Made by a program: the position numbers and the translations under genes
Source of the DNA: Nocardioides sp. Soil774
GTDB lineage: Bacteria > Actinomycetota > Actinomycetes > Propionibacteriales > Nocardioidaceae
Length of the DNA: 64,000 nucleotides
Assembly (NCBI RefSeq): GCF_001428125.1
Contig: NZ_LMSM01000005.1
Span: 67,701 to 131,700 of the forward strand
Direction: 5' to 3'
The notes under the pieces: generated by a model
What the model saw: only the letters and a program-made list of their open reading frames with translations
Database searches by the model: none
What the model was told of the DNA's origin: nothing
Shown here: positions 17,880-26,175 of the stretch, piece after piece
Layout: each line of letters begins with the position of its first letter
Position numbering within the stretch: the first letter of the stretch is position 1

Positions 17880-19403
17880 ATGGCTGACTACAAGGGTCGC
17901 ATCGGCAACCTCATCCGTGACGCCCGCAAGCACCGCGGACTCACCCAGCACCAGCTGGCCGAGCTGCTCGGCACGAGCCAGAGCGCGATCAACCGCATCG
18001 AGAAGGGCCACCAGAACCTCTCGCTCGAGATGCTCGCGCGCATCGGCGCCGCGCTCGACTCCGAGATCGTCGCCCTCGGCGCCGGCCCCACGCACCTGCG
18101 CGTCGACGGCCCCACCACGCTGTCGGGCTCCATCGACGTCAAGACCTCGAAGAACGCCGGTGTCGCGCTGCTGTGCGCCTCCCTGCTCAACAAGGGACGT
18201 ACGACGCTGCGCAAGGTCGCGCGGATCGAGGAGGTCAACCGCCTGCTCGAGGTGCTCACCTCCCTCGGCGTGGCGACCCGGTGGCTCAACGAGGACAACG
18301 ACCTCGAGATCATCCCGCCGGCCGAGCTCAACCTCTTGGCCATCGACGAGACCGCCGCGCGGCGCACCCGCTCGGTGATCATGTTCCTCGGCCCGCTGCT
18401 CCACCGCTACGACGAGTTCGACCTGCCCTACGCCGGCGGCTGCAACCTGGGCGAGCGCACCGTCGAGCCCCACATGTCGGCCCTGCGCCCCTTCGGCCTC
18501 GACGTCAAGGCCAGCGACGGCAGCTACCACGCCAGCGTCAACCGCACCATCGAGCCGCAGCGCCCGATCGTGCTCACCGAGCGCGGCGACACCGTCACCG
18601 AGAACGCGCTGATGGCCGCCGCGCTGCACCCCGGCACCACCGTGATCCGCAACGCCTCGTCCAACTACATGGTCCAGGACCTCTGCTTCTACCTCCAGAA
18701 GCTCGGCGTGCACATCGAGGGGGTCGGCACCACCACGCTGCGCATCACCGGCAAGGCCTCGATCGACGTCGACGTCGACTACTCCCCCTCCGAGGACCCG
18801 ATCGAGGCGATGTCGCTGCTCGCGGCCGCCATCGTGACGAAGTCGGAGATCACCATCCGCCGGGTGCCGATCGAGTTCCTCGAGATCGAGCTCGCGACCC
18901 TGGAGGAGATGGGCTTCCGCTACGACCGCTCCGCGGAGTACGTCGCCAACAACGGCGAGACCCGGCTGGTCGACCTCACCACGCACGCCTCCGAGCTGCG
19001 CGCGCCGCTCGACAAGATCCACCCGATGCCGTTCCCCGGCCTCAACATCGACAACCTCCCGTTCTTCGCGGTCATCGCCGCGGTCGCGGAGGGGCAGACG
19101 CTGCTGCACGACTGGGTCTACGAGAACCGCGCGATCTACCTCACCGAGCTCAACAAGCTCGGCGCGCAGGTCAAGCTGCTCGACCCGCACCGGGTGCTCG
19201 TCGAGGGACCCACGCACTTCTCCGGCGCCGAGATCGTCTGCCCACCGGCACTGCGCCCGGCCGTCGTGCTCCTGATCGCGATGCTCGCCTCGAAGGGCCG
19301 CAGCGTGCTGCGCTCGACGTACGTCATCCACCGTGGCTACGAGGACCTCGCCGAGCGGCTCAACGAGCTCGGCGCCAACATCGAGACGTTCAGGGACATT
19401 TGA
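17880..19403 (+). CDS. murA: UDP-GlcNAc 1-carboxyvinyltransferase (MurA) with N-terminal XRE HTH domain
   Basis: A 507-residue fusion. Residues 4-62 form an XRE/Cro helix-turn-helix (IRDARKHRGLTQHQLAELLG, then SQSAINRIEKG). The remainder is an EPSP-synthase-fold MurA, which transfers enolpyruvyl from PEP to UDP-GlcNAc in the first committed step of peptidoglycan synthesis. The Lys-Asn pair is in KTSKNAGVALL, and the catalytic, fosfomycin-reactive Cys is in YAGGCNLGERTVEPH. ATG 17880 is preferred; GTG 17871 is in frame three codons upstream. The adjacent palindrome suggests that the enzyme controls its own gene. The fusion is known in actinobacteria but its function is little studied. Confidence 0.9.
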   Translation: MADYKGRIGNLIRDARKHRGLTQHQLAELLGTSQSAINRIEKGHQNLSLEMLARIGAALDSEIVALGAGPTHLRVDGPTTLSGSIDVKTSKNAGVALLCASLLNKGRTTLRKVARIEEVNRLLEVLTSLGVATRWLNEDNDLEIIPPAELNLLAIDETAARRTRSVIMFLGPLLHRYDEFDLPYAGGCNLGERTVEPHMSALRPFGLDVKASDGSYHASVNRTIEPQRPIVLTERGDTVTENALMAAALHPGTTVIRNASSNYMVQDLCFYLQKLGVHIEGVGTTTLRITGKASIDVDVDYSPSEDPIEAMSLLAAAIVTKSEITIRRVPIEFLEIELATLEEMGFRYDRSAEYVANNGETRLVDLTTHASELRAPLDKIHPMPFPGLNIDNLPFFAVIAAVAEGQTLLHDWVYENRAIYLTELNKLGAQVKLLDPHRVLVEGPTHFSGAEIVCPPALRPAVVLLIAMLASKGRSVLRSTYVIHRGYEDLAERLNELGANIETFRDI

Positions 19404-19421
19404 TCGAGCGACGCTGACGCC

Positions 19422-19682
19422 TCAGCCGAACAGGGTCTCCACCCACGCGCGCGACTGCTTGCCGACCGACGGCGGCGCGGTCATGTCCGCGGTGATCCGC
19501 GGCAGCGGGGCGGTGTGCTGGCCGGCCTGGGCGTGCCAGTCGTTCTCCGCCTCCACCAGCACGCCGAGGTCGGCACGCGAGAGGAAGACGCCGTGCCCGT
19601 CCGGGCACTGGTGGATGGTGGCCTGGCCGAGGGTTCGCTCGTCCATCTCGGCGCCACATCGAGGACAGGTCATGCTCTCCAT
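19422..19682 (-). CDS. TFIIB-type zinc-ribbon protein
   Basis: An 86-residue protein with an N-terminal zinc ribbon: CPRCGAEMDER and, 17 residues on, HQCPDGHG, where the second knuckle is C-x3-H rather than C-x2-C. The tail is unstructured-looking. This matches the zf-TFIIB family, whose bacterial roles are unknown. Two ATGs are possible, 19682 and 19673; the second begins MTCPRC directly. It is convergent with the MurA fusion. Confidence 0.72.
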   Translation of the reverse strand: MESMTCPRCGAEMDERTLGQATIHQCPDGHGVFLSRADLGVLVEAENDWHAQAGQHTAPLPRITADMTAPPSVGKQSRAWVETLFG

Positions 19683-19716
19683 GTCCTGAACCTACTCCTC
19701 ACCCCATACTTCTCGC

Positions 19717-20541
19717 GTGACCCCACCGCGCCCGCCCGCGACGGCCTATCTCGACTCGCCGCGGCCCCTCGCCTTCGCCCATCGCGGGGGTGCCTACCAC
19801 CCCGAGATCGAGGGCCTGGAGAACACCCTCGCCGCGTTCCGGCACGCCGTCGCGCTCGGCTACACCTACCTCGAGACCGACGTCCACGTCACCCGTGACG
19901 GCGTGCTGCTCGCCTTCCACGACACCGTGCTCGACAGGGTGACCGACCGCACCGGCAGCATCGCCGAGGCGACCTGGGCCGAGGTGCAGCAGGCGCTCAT
20001 CGGGGGCTCGGAGCCGGTGCCGACGCTCGCGGAGCTGTTCGACGCCTTCCCCGGGGCGCGCTTCAACATCGACCTCAAGTCGGAGGGGGCGGTCGAGGCA
20101 CTCGCCGGCTTCCTCGACGAGCGCGAGGCCTGGGACCGGGTGCTGGTCGGCTCGTTCTCGGCGCGGCGCATGGGCGCGTTCCGGCGGCGTACGGCCGGAC
20201 GGGTCGCGACGTCGGCCCACCCGCTCGAGGTGGTGGCGTACCGCGTGCTCGGCAGCGCCCGGCTCGCACGGTGGGTGACCCGCGGGCGCCCGGTCGCGCT
20301 GCAGGTGCCGCACCGACGCGGTCGGCTGCGGGTGGTCTCCCCCGGGCTCGTACGACGCGCCCACGCCGCCGGCGTCCAGGTGCACGTGTGGACCATCGAC
20401 GACCCGGATGAGATGAACACCCTCCTCGACCGTGGTGTCGACGGCATCATGACCGATCGCACGGACATACTCAGGGACGTGCTCCGCGCCCGCGGACAGT
20501 GGACGGGCCCCGAGGGAAACCCGATGGAGGGTGACGCATGA
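19717..20541 (+). CDS. Glycerophosphodiester phosphodiesterase
   Basis: A 274-residue GDPD-family enzyme that hydrolyses glycerophosphodiesters to glycerol-3-phosphate and an alcohol. The opening catalytic motif is AFAHRGGAYHPE with the His-Arg pair. Metal ligands are in LENTLAAF and LETDVHVTRDG, the general acid/base His in LLAFHDTVLDR, and FNIDLKSE follows. No signal peptide is seen, so it is cytosolic. The start is GTG 19717. Its stop overlaps the MFS gene start (ATGA), so the two are probably cotranscribed. Confidence 0.92.
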   Translation: MTPPRPPATAYLDSPRPLAFAHRGGAYHPEIEGLENTLAAFRHAVALGYTYLETDVHVTRDGVLLAFHDTVLDRVTDRTGSIAEATWAEVQQALIGGSEPVPTLAELFDAFPGARFNIDLKSEGAVEALAGFLDEREAWDRVLVGSFSARRMGAFRRRTAGRVATSAHPLEVVAYRVLGSARLARWVTRGRPVALQVPHRRGRLRVVSPGLVRRAHAAGVQVHVWTIDDPDEMNTLLDRGVDGIMTDRTDILRDVLRARGQWTGPEGNPMEGDA

Positions 20542-21929
20542 GTCAGGTGGACGGCGGGATCGCCAACCTGGAGCCGCTGGCGCGGGCCCGGGAGCAGAAG
20601 GCCTGGTACTGGTACGACTGGGCCAACAGTGCCTACGTGACCACGATCGCGACGGTGCTGTTCGGGCCGTACGTCACCACGATCGCCGAGCGCGCCGCGT
20701 GCGGGTTCGTCACCGACGAGGCCAAGGGCCTCAAGTGCACCCAGGACCTCGACGTCCTCGGGATCGCAGTCTCCCCCGGTTCGCTGATCTTCTACGTGGT
20801 GACGATCGCGACGATCGCGTCCGCGTTGTTGCTTCCCATCGTCGGCGCCGCAGCCGACAGGTCGGCGCGCAAGAAGTCGATCATGGCCGGCTTCGCGTGG
20901 GCGGGCTCCGCTGCAGCGGCCATGATGTTCTTCGCGACCGGCACCAACTGGGTGCTGCCGGTGCTGATGCTCTTCGTCGCCAACATCTGCCTGGGCGCGT
21001 CACTCGTCGTCTACGACGCCATCCTGTGCGAGATCGCCGAGCCGGACGACCGCGACCGGGTCTCGTCGCGGGGCTGGGCCCTGGGCTACCTCGGGGGCGG
21101 CCTGCTGCTCGCGGTGAACCTCGCGATGGTCACCTTCCACGACGCGCTGGGCATGGACAAGGGAATGGCGGTGCGCGTCAGCATGCTGATGGCCGCCGTC
21201 TGGTGGGCCGTCTTCACGTTCATCCCCTACCGCGGACTTCGCGACCATGCGCCCCGCGCGGTCGAGCGCGAGCCGGGCGGCCTGGTGCGGCAGAGCTTCG
21301 GGCAGCTGTGGGCGACGTTGCGCGACATGCGCAACTACCCGATGACGCTGACCTTCCTGCTGGCCTACCTCTTCTACAACGACGGCATCCAGACGGTCAT
21401 CGGCTCGGCCTCGGTCTACGGCGAGAAGCAGCTCGGCTTCGCCACCGAGGTGCTCATCGCGACGATCCTCCTCGTCCAGTTCGTCGCGTTCGGCGGTGCC
21501 TTGCTCTTCGGCCGACTCGCCCGCTCGCGGGGCAGCCGGAAGGTCATCCTCGGAGGCCTCGTCATGTGGATGGTCGTCGTGACGGTCGGCTACTTCATCC
21601 CTGCCAAGAACGTCCCGCTCTTCCTGCTGCTCGCGGTGGGCATCGGCCTCGTGATGGGCGGCACGCAGGCGCTCTCGCGGTCCTTCTTCAGCCAGCTGAT
21701 CCCCCGCGGCAAGGAGGCGGAGTACTTCTCGCTCTACCAGGCCTGTGAGCGCGGGACCTCGTGGCTCGGCACGCTCGTCTTCGGCCTCGTCCACCAGTGG
21801 GCCGACTCCTACCGGCCGGCGATCTTCGCGTTGATCATCTTCTTCGCCGTCGGCATCGTGCTGCTCGCCAAGGTGGACCCGCGCCGCGGGATCGAAGAAG
21901 CCGGCAACAGGCAGCCGCAGGTCGTCTGA
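20538..21929 (+). CDS. MFS transporter (Atg22-like/UMF1 family)
   Basis: A 463-residue integral membrane protein with about 12 hydrophobic segments and the amphipathic opening KAWYWYDWANSAYVTTI typical of UMF1/Atg22-like major facilitators. The loop AADRSARKK corresponds to the MFS loop 2-3 motif. The substrate is unknown; yeast Atg22 exports amino acids from the vacuole. Coupling to a glycerophosphodiesterase hints at glycerol-phosphate or a head-group, which is inference. A strong stem-loop follows 33 bases after the stop. Confidence 0.87.
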   Translation: MSQVDGGIANLEPLARAREQKAWYWYDWANSAYVTTIATVLFGPYVTTIAERAACGFVTDEAKGLKCTQDLDVLGIAVSPGSLIFYVVTIATIASALLLPIVGAAADRSARKKSIMAGFAWAGSAAAAMMFFATGTNWVLPVLMLFVANICLGASLVVYDAILCEIAEPDDRDRVSSRGWALGYLGGGLLLAVNLAMVTFHDALGMDKGMAVRVSMLMAAVWWAVFTFIPYRGLRDHAPRAVEREPGGLVRQSFGQLWATLRDMRNYPMTLTFLLAYLFYNDGIQTVIGSASVYGEKQLGFATEVLIATILLVQFVAFGGALLFGRLARSRGSRKVILGGLVMWMVVVTVGYFIPAKNVPLFLLLAVGIGLVMGGTQALSRSFFSQLIPRGKEAEYFSLYQACERGTSWLGTLVFGLVHQWADSYRPAIFALIIFFAVGIVLLAKVDPRRGIEEAGNRQPQVV

Positions 21930-21962
21930 GCACCTCCCGGCCACGACCCCCAGCGAGGCGCT

Positions 21963-21982
21963 CTCCACCCCAAGGGGTGGAG
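21963..21982. terminator. Terminator-like hairpin after MFS gene
   Basis: CTCCACCCC (21963-21971) and GGGGTGGAG (21974-21982) pair perfectly around AA. Outer AGGCG and CGCCT segments extend the structure with an internal loop. It sits 33 bases past the MFS stop and before the rbpA promoter. No U-tract follows. Confidence 0.6.
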
Positions 21983-22023
21983 CTTGCCGCGCCTGAGCGT
22001 GGTGCGTGACACCACGAATCCGC

Positions 22024-22049
22024 GGAATTGCGGGCGCCCCGCTACGGTT
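22024..22049 (+). promoter_or_regulatory. Sigma-R/SigH-type promoter of rbpA
   Basis: GGAAT (22024-22028), an 18-base spacer and GTT (22047-22049) match the consensus GGAAT-N18-GTT of the thiol-oxidative-stress sigma factor (SigR in Streptomyces, SigH in mycobacteria). It would give a leader of about 120 bases before rbpA. In S. coelicolor rbpA is a known SigR target, which supports the call. Confidence 0.7.
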
Positions 22050-22175
22050 GAATGATCACAGAGGGGCGAGCCGCGTCGTCACGAGCGGCGTCACGGATCA
22101 CGGTCCGGCTCGTTCCACCCAGAGAACCCGGACACAACTCAACGGGTGTCAGCAACCCATTTGGAGGTGGGCACG

Positions 22176-22556
22176 GTGGCGGAGCGCACACTGCGTGGCG
22201 CAAGGCTCGGCGGCCAGAGCTTCGAGGACGAGCGCGGGATCGAGTTCGCGGCTCGGCAGCAGGTCGGATATCAGTGCAAGCAGGGGCACGACTTCGAGGT
22301 GACGATGTCGGTCGAGGCCGACATCCCCGCGAAGTGGGAGTGCCCCCGGTGCGGGGCCGAGGCCCTCAGCACGGCGGGCATCGTGGCCGAGGAGAAGGTC
22401 GAGAAGCCTGCCCGCACGCACTGGGACATGCTCCTCGAGCGTCGCTCCGAGAAGGAGCTCGAGGACATCCTCAAGGAGCGCCTCGAGCTGCTGCGCGGCG
22501 GCGAGATCGGTCCCGCGCACCTGCACCGCGCCAACAAGAAGAAGCGCGTCTCCTGA
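22176..22556 (+). CDS. rbpA: RNA polymerase-binding protein RbpA
   Basis: A 126-residue actinobacterial transcription factor that binds the principal sigma factor and RNA polymerase and stabilises the open complex; it also raises rifampicin tolerance in some species. Visible parts are the N-terminal AERTLRGARLGGQSFEDERG, a zinc site (QCKQGHDFEV with CPRCGAE), and the basic linker and sigma-interaction helix with ERRSEKELEDILKERLELL. GTG 22176 gives the canonical start, with GGAGGTG upstream. A sigma-R-like promoter lies 127 bases upstream. It is convergent with fxsA. Confidence 0.96.
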   Translation: MAERTLRGARLGGQSFEDERGIEFAARQQVGYQCKQGHDFEVTMSVEADIPAKWECPRCGAEALSTAGIVAEEKVEKPARTHWDMLLERRSEKELEDILKERLELLRGGEIGPAHLHRANKKKRVS

Positions 22557-22565
22557 CCTGAGCCG

Positions 22566-23072
22566 TCAGTCGACCACGTCGCCCCGGACCACCGGCCCAT
22601 CGCCGCCCGGTCCGGGGCGTCCTGCGTCTCCGGGCCCGGACCGGGGACCGAAGGGTGCGGCCACCAGGCGACGCTCGACCACCGAGGTGAGCAGGCGCCG
22701 CGCGAACGGCCGCGTGAACGGCAGGACCAGCAGGATGCCCACGACGTCGAGCAGGAATCCGGGGCTCAGCATCAGCGTGCCGCCGATGAGCACCAGGGCG
22801 CCGTCGGCCAGCTCGCGCGCCGGCATCCGGCCACCCTGCAGCGCCTCACGCAGGGCTCGCCACGCGCGGCCGCCCTCGCGCTTGACCAGCCACGCGCCGA
22901 CGAGGCTGTCGAGCACCAGCAGCGCGATGGTCCACCAGGGGCCGACGAGTCGCCCCACCTGGAGGATCGCCCAGATCTCGGCCAGCGGCACGACCACGAA
23001 CGCGATCGCGAGGGCCGGCCGCAGCCAGGCGCGTCGCCGGGTGCTGCTGCGGGGGATGTGCACCCGGCTCAT
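22566..23072 (-). CDS. fxsA: FxsA family membrane protein
   Basis: A 168-residue membrane protein with an N-terminal basic stretch, then hydrophobic segments (ALAIAFVVVPLAEIWAILQV, TIALLVLDSLVGAWLV) and the FxsA signature GALVLIGGTLMLSPGFLLD. A Gly/Pro-rich tail follows. In E. coli, excess FxsA relieves phage T7 exclusion by F; its native role is unknown. ATG 23072 overlaps the ppm stop (ATGA), so it is the third gene of the lnt-ppm-fxsA transcript. Confidence 0.87.
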   Translation of the reverse strand: MSRVHIPRSSTRRRAWLRPALAIAFVVVPLAEIWAILQVGRLVGPWWTIALLVLDSLVGAWLVKREGGRAWRALREALQGGRMPARELADGALVLIGGTLMLSPGFLLDVVGILLVLPFTRPFARRLLTSVVERRLVAAPFGPRSGPGDAGRPGPGGDGPVVRGDVVD

Positions 23073-23821
23073 GGCCGGCCCCGGCGTCGAGCCAGTCGCG
23101 CGCGTCGCTCCGCGAGGCCCCACCGGGTGATCTTCTTCAGCGACTCGCTGGCCACCTGACCACTCATCTTGGAGTCGCCGCGCACGCGCTCGACGAACTC
23201 GATGGGCACCTCGGCCACGGTGAGGCCGCGCGACACGGTGCGGTAGGCGAGGTCGGTCTGGAACACGTATCCAGTAGACAGCACCGAGGCAAGGTCGATC
23301 GACTCCAGCGTCGTGCGCCGGAACAGCCGGAAGCCCGCGGTCGCGTCCTTGACCTTGATGCCCAGCAGCAGCCGGACGTAGAGGTTGCCCCCGCGGGAGA
23401 GCAGCAGGCGCTGCACCGGCCAGTTGACGACCGAGCCGCCCGGCACGTAGCGCGAGCCGATCACGAGGTCGGCCGTGCGCAGCGCGTCGAGCAGCCGTTG
23501 CAGCTGCTCGGGCTGGTGCGACCCGTCGGCGTCCATCTCGCCGATGACGTCGTAACCGGCGCGCAGCGCCACGTCGAAGCCGTGGAGGTAGGCAGCGCCG
23601 AGGCCCGCCTTCTCCGTGCGGTGCACCACGGACACCGCGGGGTCGTCGCTCGCGAGGCGGTCGGCGATCTCGCCGGTGCCGTCAGGACTGCCGTCGTCGA
23701 CGACCAGCACGTCCACCCCCGGCTGCGCCCGGCGCAGCCGCTCGACGATCCACTCGATGTTCTCGGACTCGTTGTAGGTCGGGACGACCATGACGACCCT
23801 GCCGAGGCCCTCGACGCTCAC
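23069..23821 (-). CDS. ppm1: Polyprenol monophosphomannose synthase
   Basis: A 250-residue GT2 glycosyltransferase that makes polyprenyl-phosphomannose from GDP-mannose on the inner membrane face. This supplies mannose for lipoglycans and protein O-mannosylation. Motifs are VVPTYNESENIEWIVERL, VLVVDDGSPDGTGEIAD, GEMDADGSHQPEQL (metal DxD) and FVERVRGDSKMSG. GTG 23821 overlaps the lnt stop (GTGA). In mycobacteria the two activities are fused in one protein or adjacent; here they are separate and coupled. It has no C-terminal membrane anchor, so it may depend on Lnt. Confidence 0.93.
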   Translation of the reverse strand: MSVEGLGRVVMVVPTYNESENIEWIVERLRRAQPGVDVLVVDDGSPDGTGEIADRLASDDPAVSVVHRTEKAGLGAAYLHGFDVALRAGYDVIGEMDADGSHQPEQLQRLLDALRTADLVIGSRYVPGGSVVNWPVQRLLLSRGGNLYVRLLLGIKVKDATAGFRLFRRTTLESIDLASVLSTGYVFQTDLAYRTVSRGLTVAEVPIEFVERVRGDSKMSGQVASESLKKITRWGLAERRARLARRRGRP

Positions 23822-25365
23822 GCCTGACCACCTTGCTGCTCCGCGACTGCGACGTCGCGGGCGCCACGTCGGCGACGACGATAGGCGATCGCGACCGCGA
23901 GGGTGTGCACGACGAGGAAAGCCAGGGCGGCCCGTGCCGGCCACACCCCGAGACGAACGGCGGGGGTGAGCGTCGTGCTGAGCCCGACCGTCTCCACCAG
24001 CACGTCCTGGCCGCGCGCGGGCACCGAGGCGACGACGGTGCCGTCGGGGCGTACGACGCCCGAGACGCCGTTGATCGCGGCCACCACGACCCAGCGACCG
24101 GTCTCCAGCGCGCGCAGCCGGCTGATCTCGAACTGCTGCGCCAGCTGCCCGGTCCGGCTGAACATCGCGTTGCTGGTCTGCACGGTCACCAGCTCGGCGC
24201 CGCGGGCGACCTGGCCACCGATGCCCTCGTCGTAGGCCACGTCGAAGCAGATCGCGTCGGCCACCCGCACGTCACCGACCCGCAGCGGCTCGAGCCCCGT
24301 GCCGCGGGCCATGTCGCGCGGGATCATCCGCAGCTTGCCGTAGCTCGAGGGGATCAGGCTGCCGCGGAAGGGGATGTACTCGCCGTAGGGCACCGGGTGC
24401 CGCTTGGTGTAACGGTCGCCGCTGCCCAGCCCGGGACGGTAGACGATGCCCTGGTTGAGCACCTGCTCGTCGTCGAGCGGGTCGTTGGCCATCGCGCCGA
24501 CGATGACCGGGACGCCGATGGCATCGGTGGCCGCCACGACGCCGGCGTGGACGCCGGGGTCGGTGAAGGGGTCGACGGCGGTGGAGTTCTCCGGCCAGAC
24601 GACGAAGTCGGGCGCCGGCTCGTCCCCCGCCGCCACGGCCTCGGCGAGCTCCTCGGTGAGCCGCACGTGGTTGGCGGTGACGTCGCGGTGCACCGCCACG
24701 ACGTCCAGGCCGGTGCCGGGCACGTCGCCCTGCACCGCGGCCACGGTGGTGGTGCCGGTCTCGCGCACGGGGAAGGACACCAGCGCGGGGGCCAGGGTGA
24801 CGACCGCGAGCGTGCCCACGACGGCGTACGTCGAGCGCGTGCGCAGCGCGTCCAGGTCGCGCAGCCGCAGGAGCAGCCAGGCCAGCGTCGTGCCGGTGAG
24901 CGCGACCAGCAGGCTCACCCCGGTCATCCCGATCCACGGCAGCGCGTCGGCCCACGGCGTGTCGGCGGTGGCGTAGACGAGGCGGCCGAACGGCATCCCG
25001 CTGAAGGGGAAACCGCTGCGCCAGGTCTCGATGCCGACCCACCACAGCGCCGTCCAGAGCGGCCACGCGCGGTGGCGCATGCTCCACGCCATGCCGAGCC
25101 CCAGGGGCACGAAGAACGCCGCCTCCAGCGCGCACATCGCGATCCAGGCGTCGGTGCCCACCGACCGCATCCACACCATCACGGCATAGACGAAGGTCGT
25201 GCCGAAGAGCAGGCTCGGGATCCAGGCGCGGCCCGGCCGCAGCCCCCGCAGGGACAGCACGAGGGCGGCCAGCGCAGGCGGCATCAGCCACGACCAGCCC
25301 ACAGGCTCGAAGGCCGCTGCCAGGACGAGACCGCCGACGAGGGCGAGGAGGCAGCGCTGCGGCAC
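23818..25365 (-). CDS. lnt: Apolipoprotein N-acyltransferase
   Basis: A membrane enzyme of about 515 residues that adds the third acyl chain to lipoproteins. Several N-terminal hydrophobic segments precede a periplasmic carbon-nitrogen hydrolase domain. The triad is visible: Glu in VVWPENSTA, Lys in YTKRHPVPYGEY and Cys in AICFDVAYDE. The start is uncertain: GTG 25365 (VPQRCLLALVGG) best fits the first membrane helix, although the frame stays open upstream to 25602. Translation is coupled to ppm1, which in mycobacteria binds or is fused to Lnt. Confidence 0.88.
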   Translation of the reverse strand: MPQRCLLALVGGLVLAAAFEPVGWSWLMPPALAALVLSLRGLRPGRAWIPSLLFGTTFVYAVMVWMRSVGTDAWIAMCALEAAFFVPLGLGMAWSMRHRAWPLWTALWWVGIETWRSGFPFSGMPFGRLVYATADTPWADALPWIGMTGVSLLVALTGTTLAWLLLRLRDLDALRTRSTYAVVGTLAVVTLAPALVSFPVRETGTTTVAAVQGDVPGTGLDVVAVHRDVTANHVRLTEELAEAVAAGDEPAPDFVVWPENSTAVDPFTDPGVHAGVVAATDAIGVPVIVGAMANDPLDDEQVLNQGIVYRPGLGSGDRYTKRHPVPYGEYIPFRGSLIPSSYGKLRMIPRDMARGTGLEPLRVGDVRVADAICFDVAYDEGIGGQVARGAELVTVQTSNAMFSRTGQLAQQFEISRLRALETGRWVVVAAINGVSGVVRPDGTVVASVPARGQDVLVETVGLSTTLTPAVRLGVWPARAALAFLVVHTLAVAIAYRRRRRGARDVAVAEQQGGQA

Positions 25366-25773
25366 GCTCAGACCGTAGCCGACGCCAGGTCGGGTGCTGC
25401 ACGGCCTGCAGCGGTGCGGGAGGGGCGCAGGGGCTTCGGACCAACGCGCGACCGTCTGGCTGGCGATCGCGTGAAGTTGTCTACGGCCCCGGGGTCCCTC
25501 CCGCATCCGGCCCCCGCGGGGCGCTGTCGACGAGACGTCGGACGGCGGGCATCGCTGGCTCGGCGTACCCCACGTCTGACCTCCCACTGTCGAAGGCGCC
25601 ACCCACGAGCTGCACAGGCGGACCCCGAGACCCTCTCTCCGGACGCGGGCAGTGTCAACACGCGCCTGACCTGCCCGAACACGCGTTTGCGCAGGTCAGC
25701 GGCGTGCGCTCCAGAAGAACTCGCGGACAAAATTTCACCCAGATCGGCGTGTCGCGGCGTGACACGCCGTGGC
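25366..25773. other. Intergenic region with inverted repeat
   Basis: About 400 bases without a convincing gene lie between the lnt start and the kal stop. They must hold the lnt operon promoter and the kal-side terminator. CTGACCTGC (25666-25674) and GCAGGTCAG (25691-25699) form a perfect 9-bp stem with a 16-base loop, roughly 300 bases upstream of lnt. The loop contains CGAAC-ACGC-GTTTG, a near-symmetric element. No RNA gene is recognised. Confidence 0.6.
25746..25768 (-). terminator. Stem-loop downstream of kal
   Basis: GGCGTGTC (25746-25753) pairs with GACACGCC (25761-25768) over a 7-base loop, starting six bases beyond the kal stop codon. On the minus strand it is followed after about ten bases by GAAATTTTGTCC, a short T-containing run. 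This suits an intrinsic terminator for the kdd-kamD-kamE-kal operon. Confidence 0.6.
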
Positions 25774-26175
25774 TCACCCGGCGGGAGGTGGTACGACGAC
25801 CGTGCCCGTGGCGGTGGTCGCCACGACCGGCGGGTCGAGCACCTGCGCGGCACCGGGTGCGGCGTCGGTCGGCGCCCCGCGCCCGACCACGTGGACGGCG
25901 AAGTCCATCACCCGGCTGCGGGTGCCCTCGCGCACCAGCGTCGCGGTGATCTCGAGGACGTCGCCGGCGCGCACGGGCGCCTTGAACTGCACGTCGGAGT
26001 AGGAGGCGAAGAGCCCCTCGTCGCTGTCGAGCACGATGCACATCTCGGTCGCGACGTCGCCGAAGAGCCCGAGGCTGTAGGCGCCGTCGACGAGGTTGCC
26101 GGCGTAGTGGGCGTGGGAGTAGGGCACGTAGCGACGGTGGGTGACCACCGTGCCGACCCGGTCAGTGGTGCTCAC
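25774..26175 (-). CDS. kal: 3-aminobutyryl-CoA ammonia-lyase
   Basis: A 133-residue hotdog-fold protein. The segments RYVPYSHAHYAGNLVDGAYS and LFGDVATEMCIVLDSDEG resemble Kal, the enzyme that eliminates ammonia from L-3-aminobutyryl-CoA to give crotonyl-CoA in lysine fermentation. Identity rests partly on context: it is the last gene of an operon with kdd, kamD and kamE. The GTG start overlaps the kamE stop (GTGA). A generic acyl-CoA hotdog protein is the alternative. Crotonyl-CoA would enter the butyrate/beta-oxidation route. Confidence 0.8.
   Translation of the reverse strand: MSTTDRVGTVVTHRRYVPYSHAHYAGNLVDGAYSLGLFGDVATEMCIVLDSDEGLFASYSDVQFKAPVRAGDVLEITATLVREGTRSRVMDFAVHVVGRGAPTDAAPGAAQVLDPPVVATTATGTVVVPPPAG

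Noticed and set aside
25676..25689. SOS-box-like CGAAC-N4-GTTTG
   Set aside because: One mismatch from the mycobacterial LexA box, but it lies in a hairpin loop about 300 bases from lnt, which is not a DNA-repair gene.
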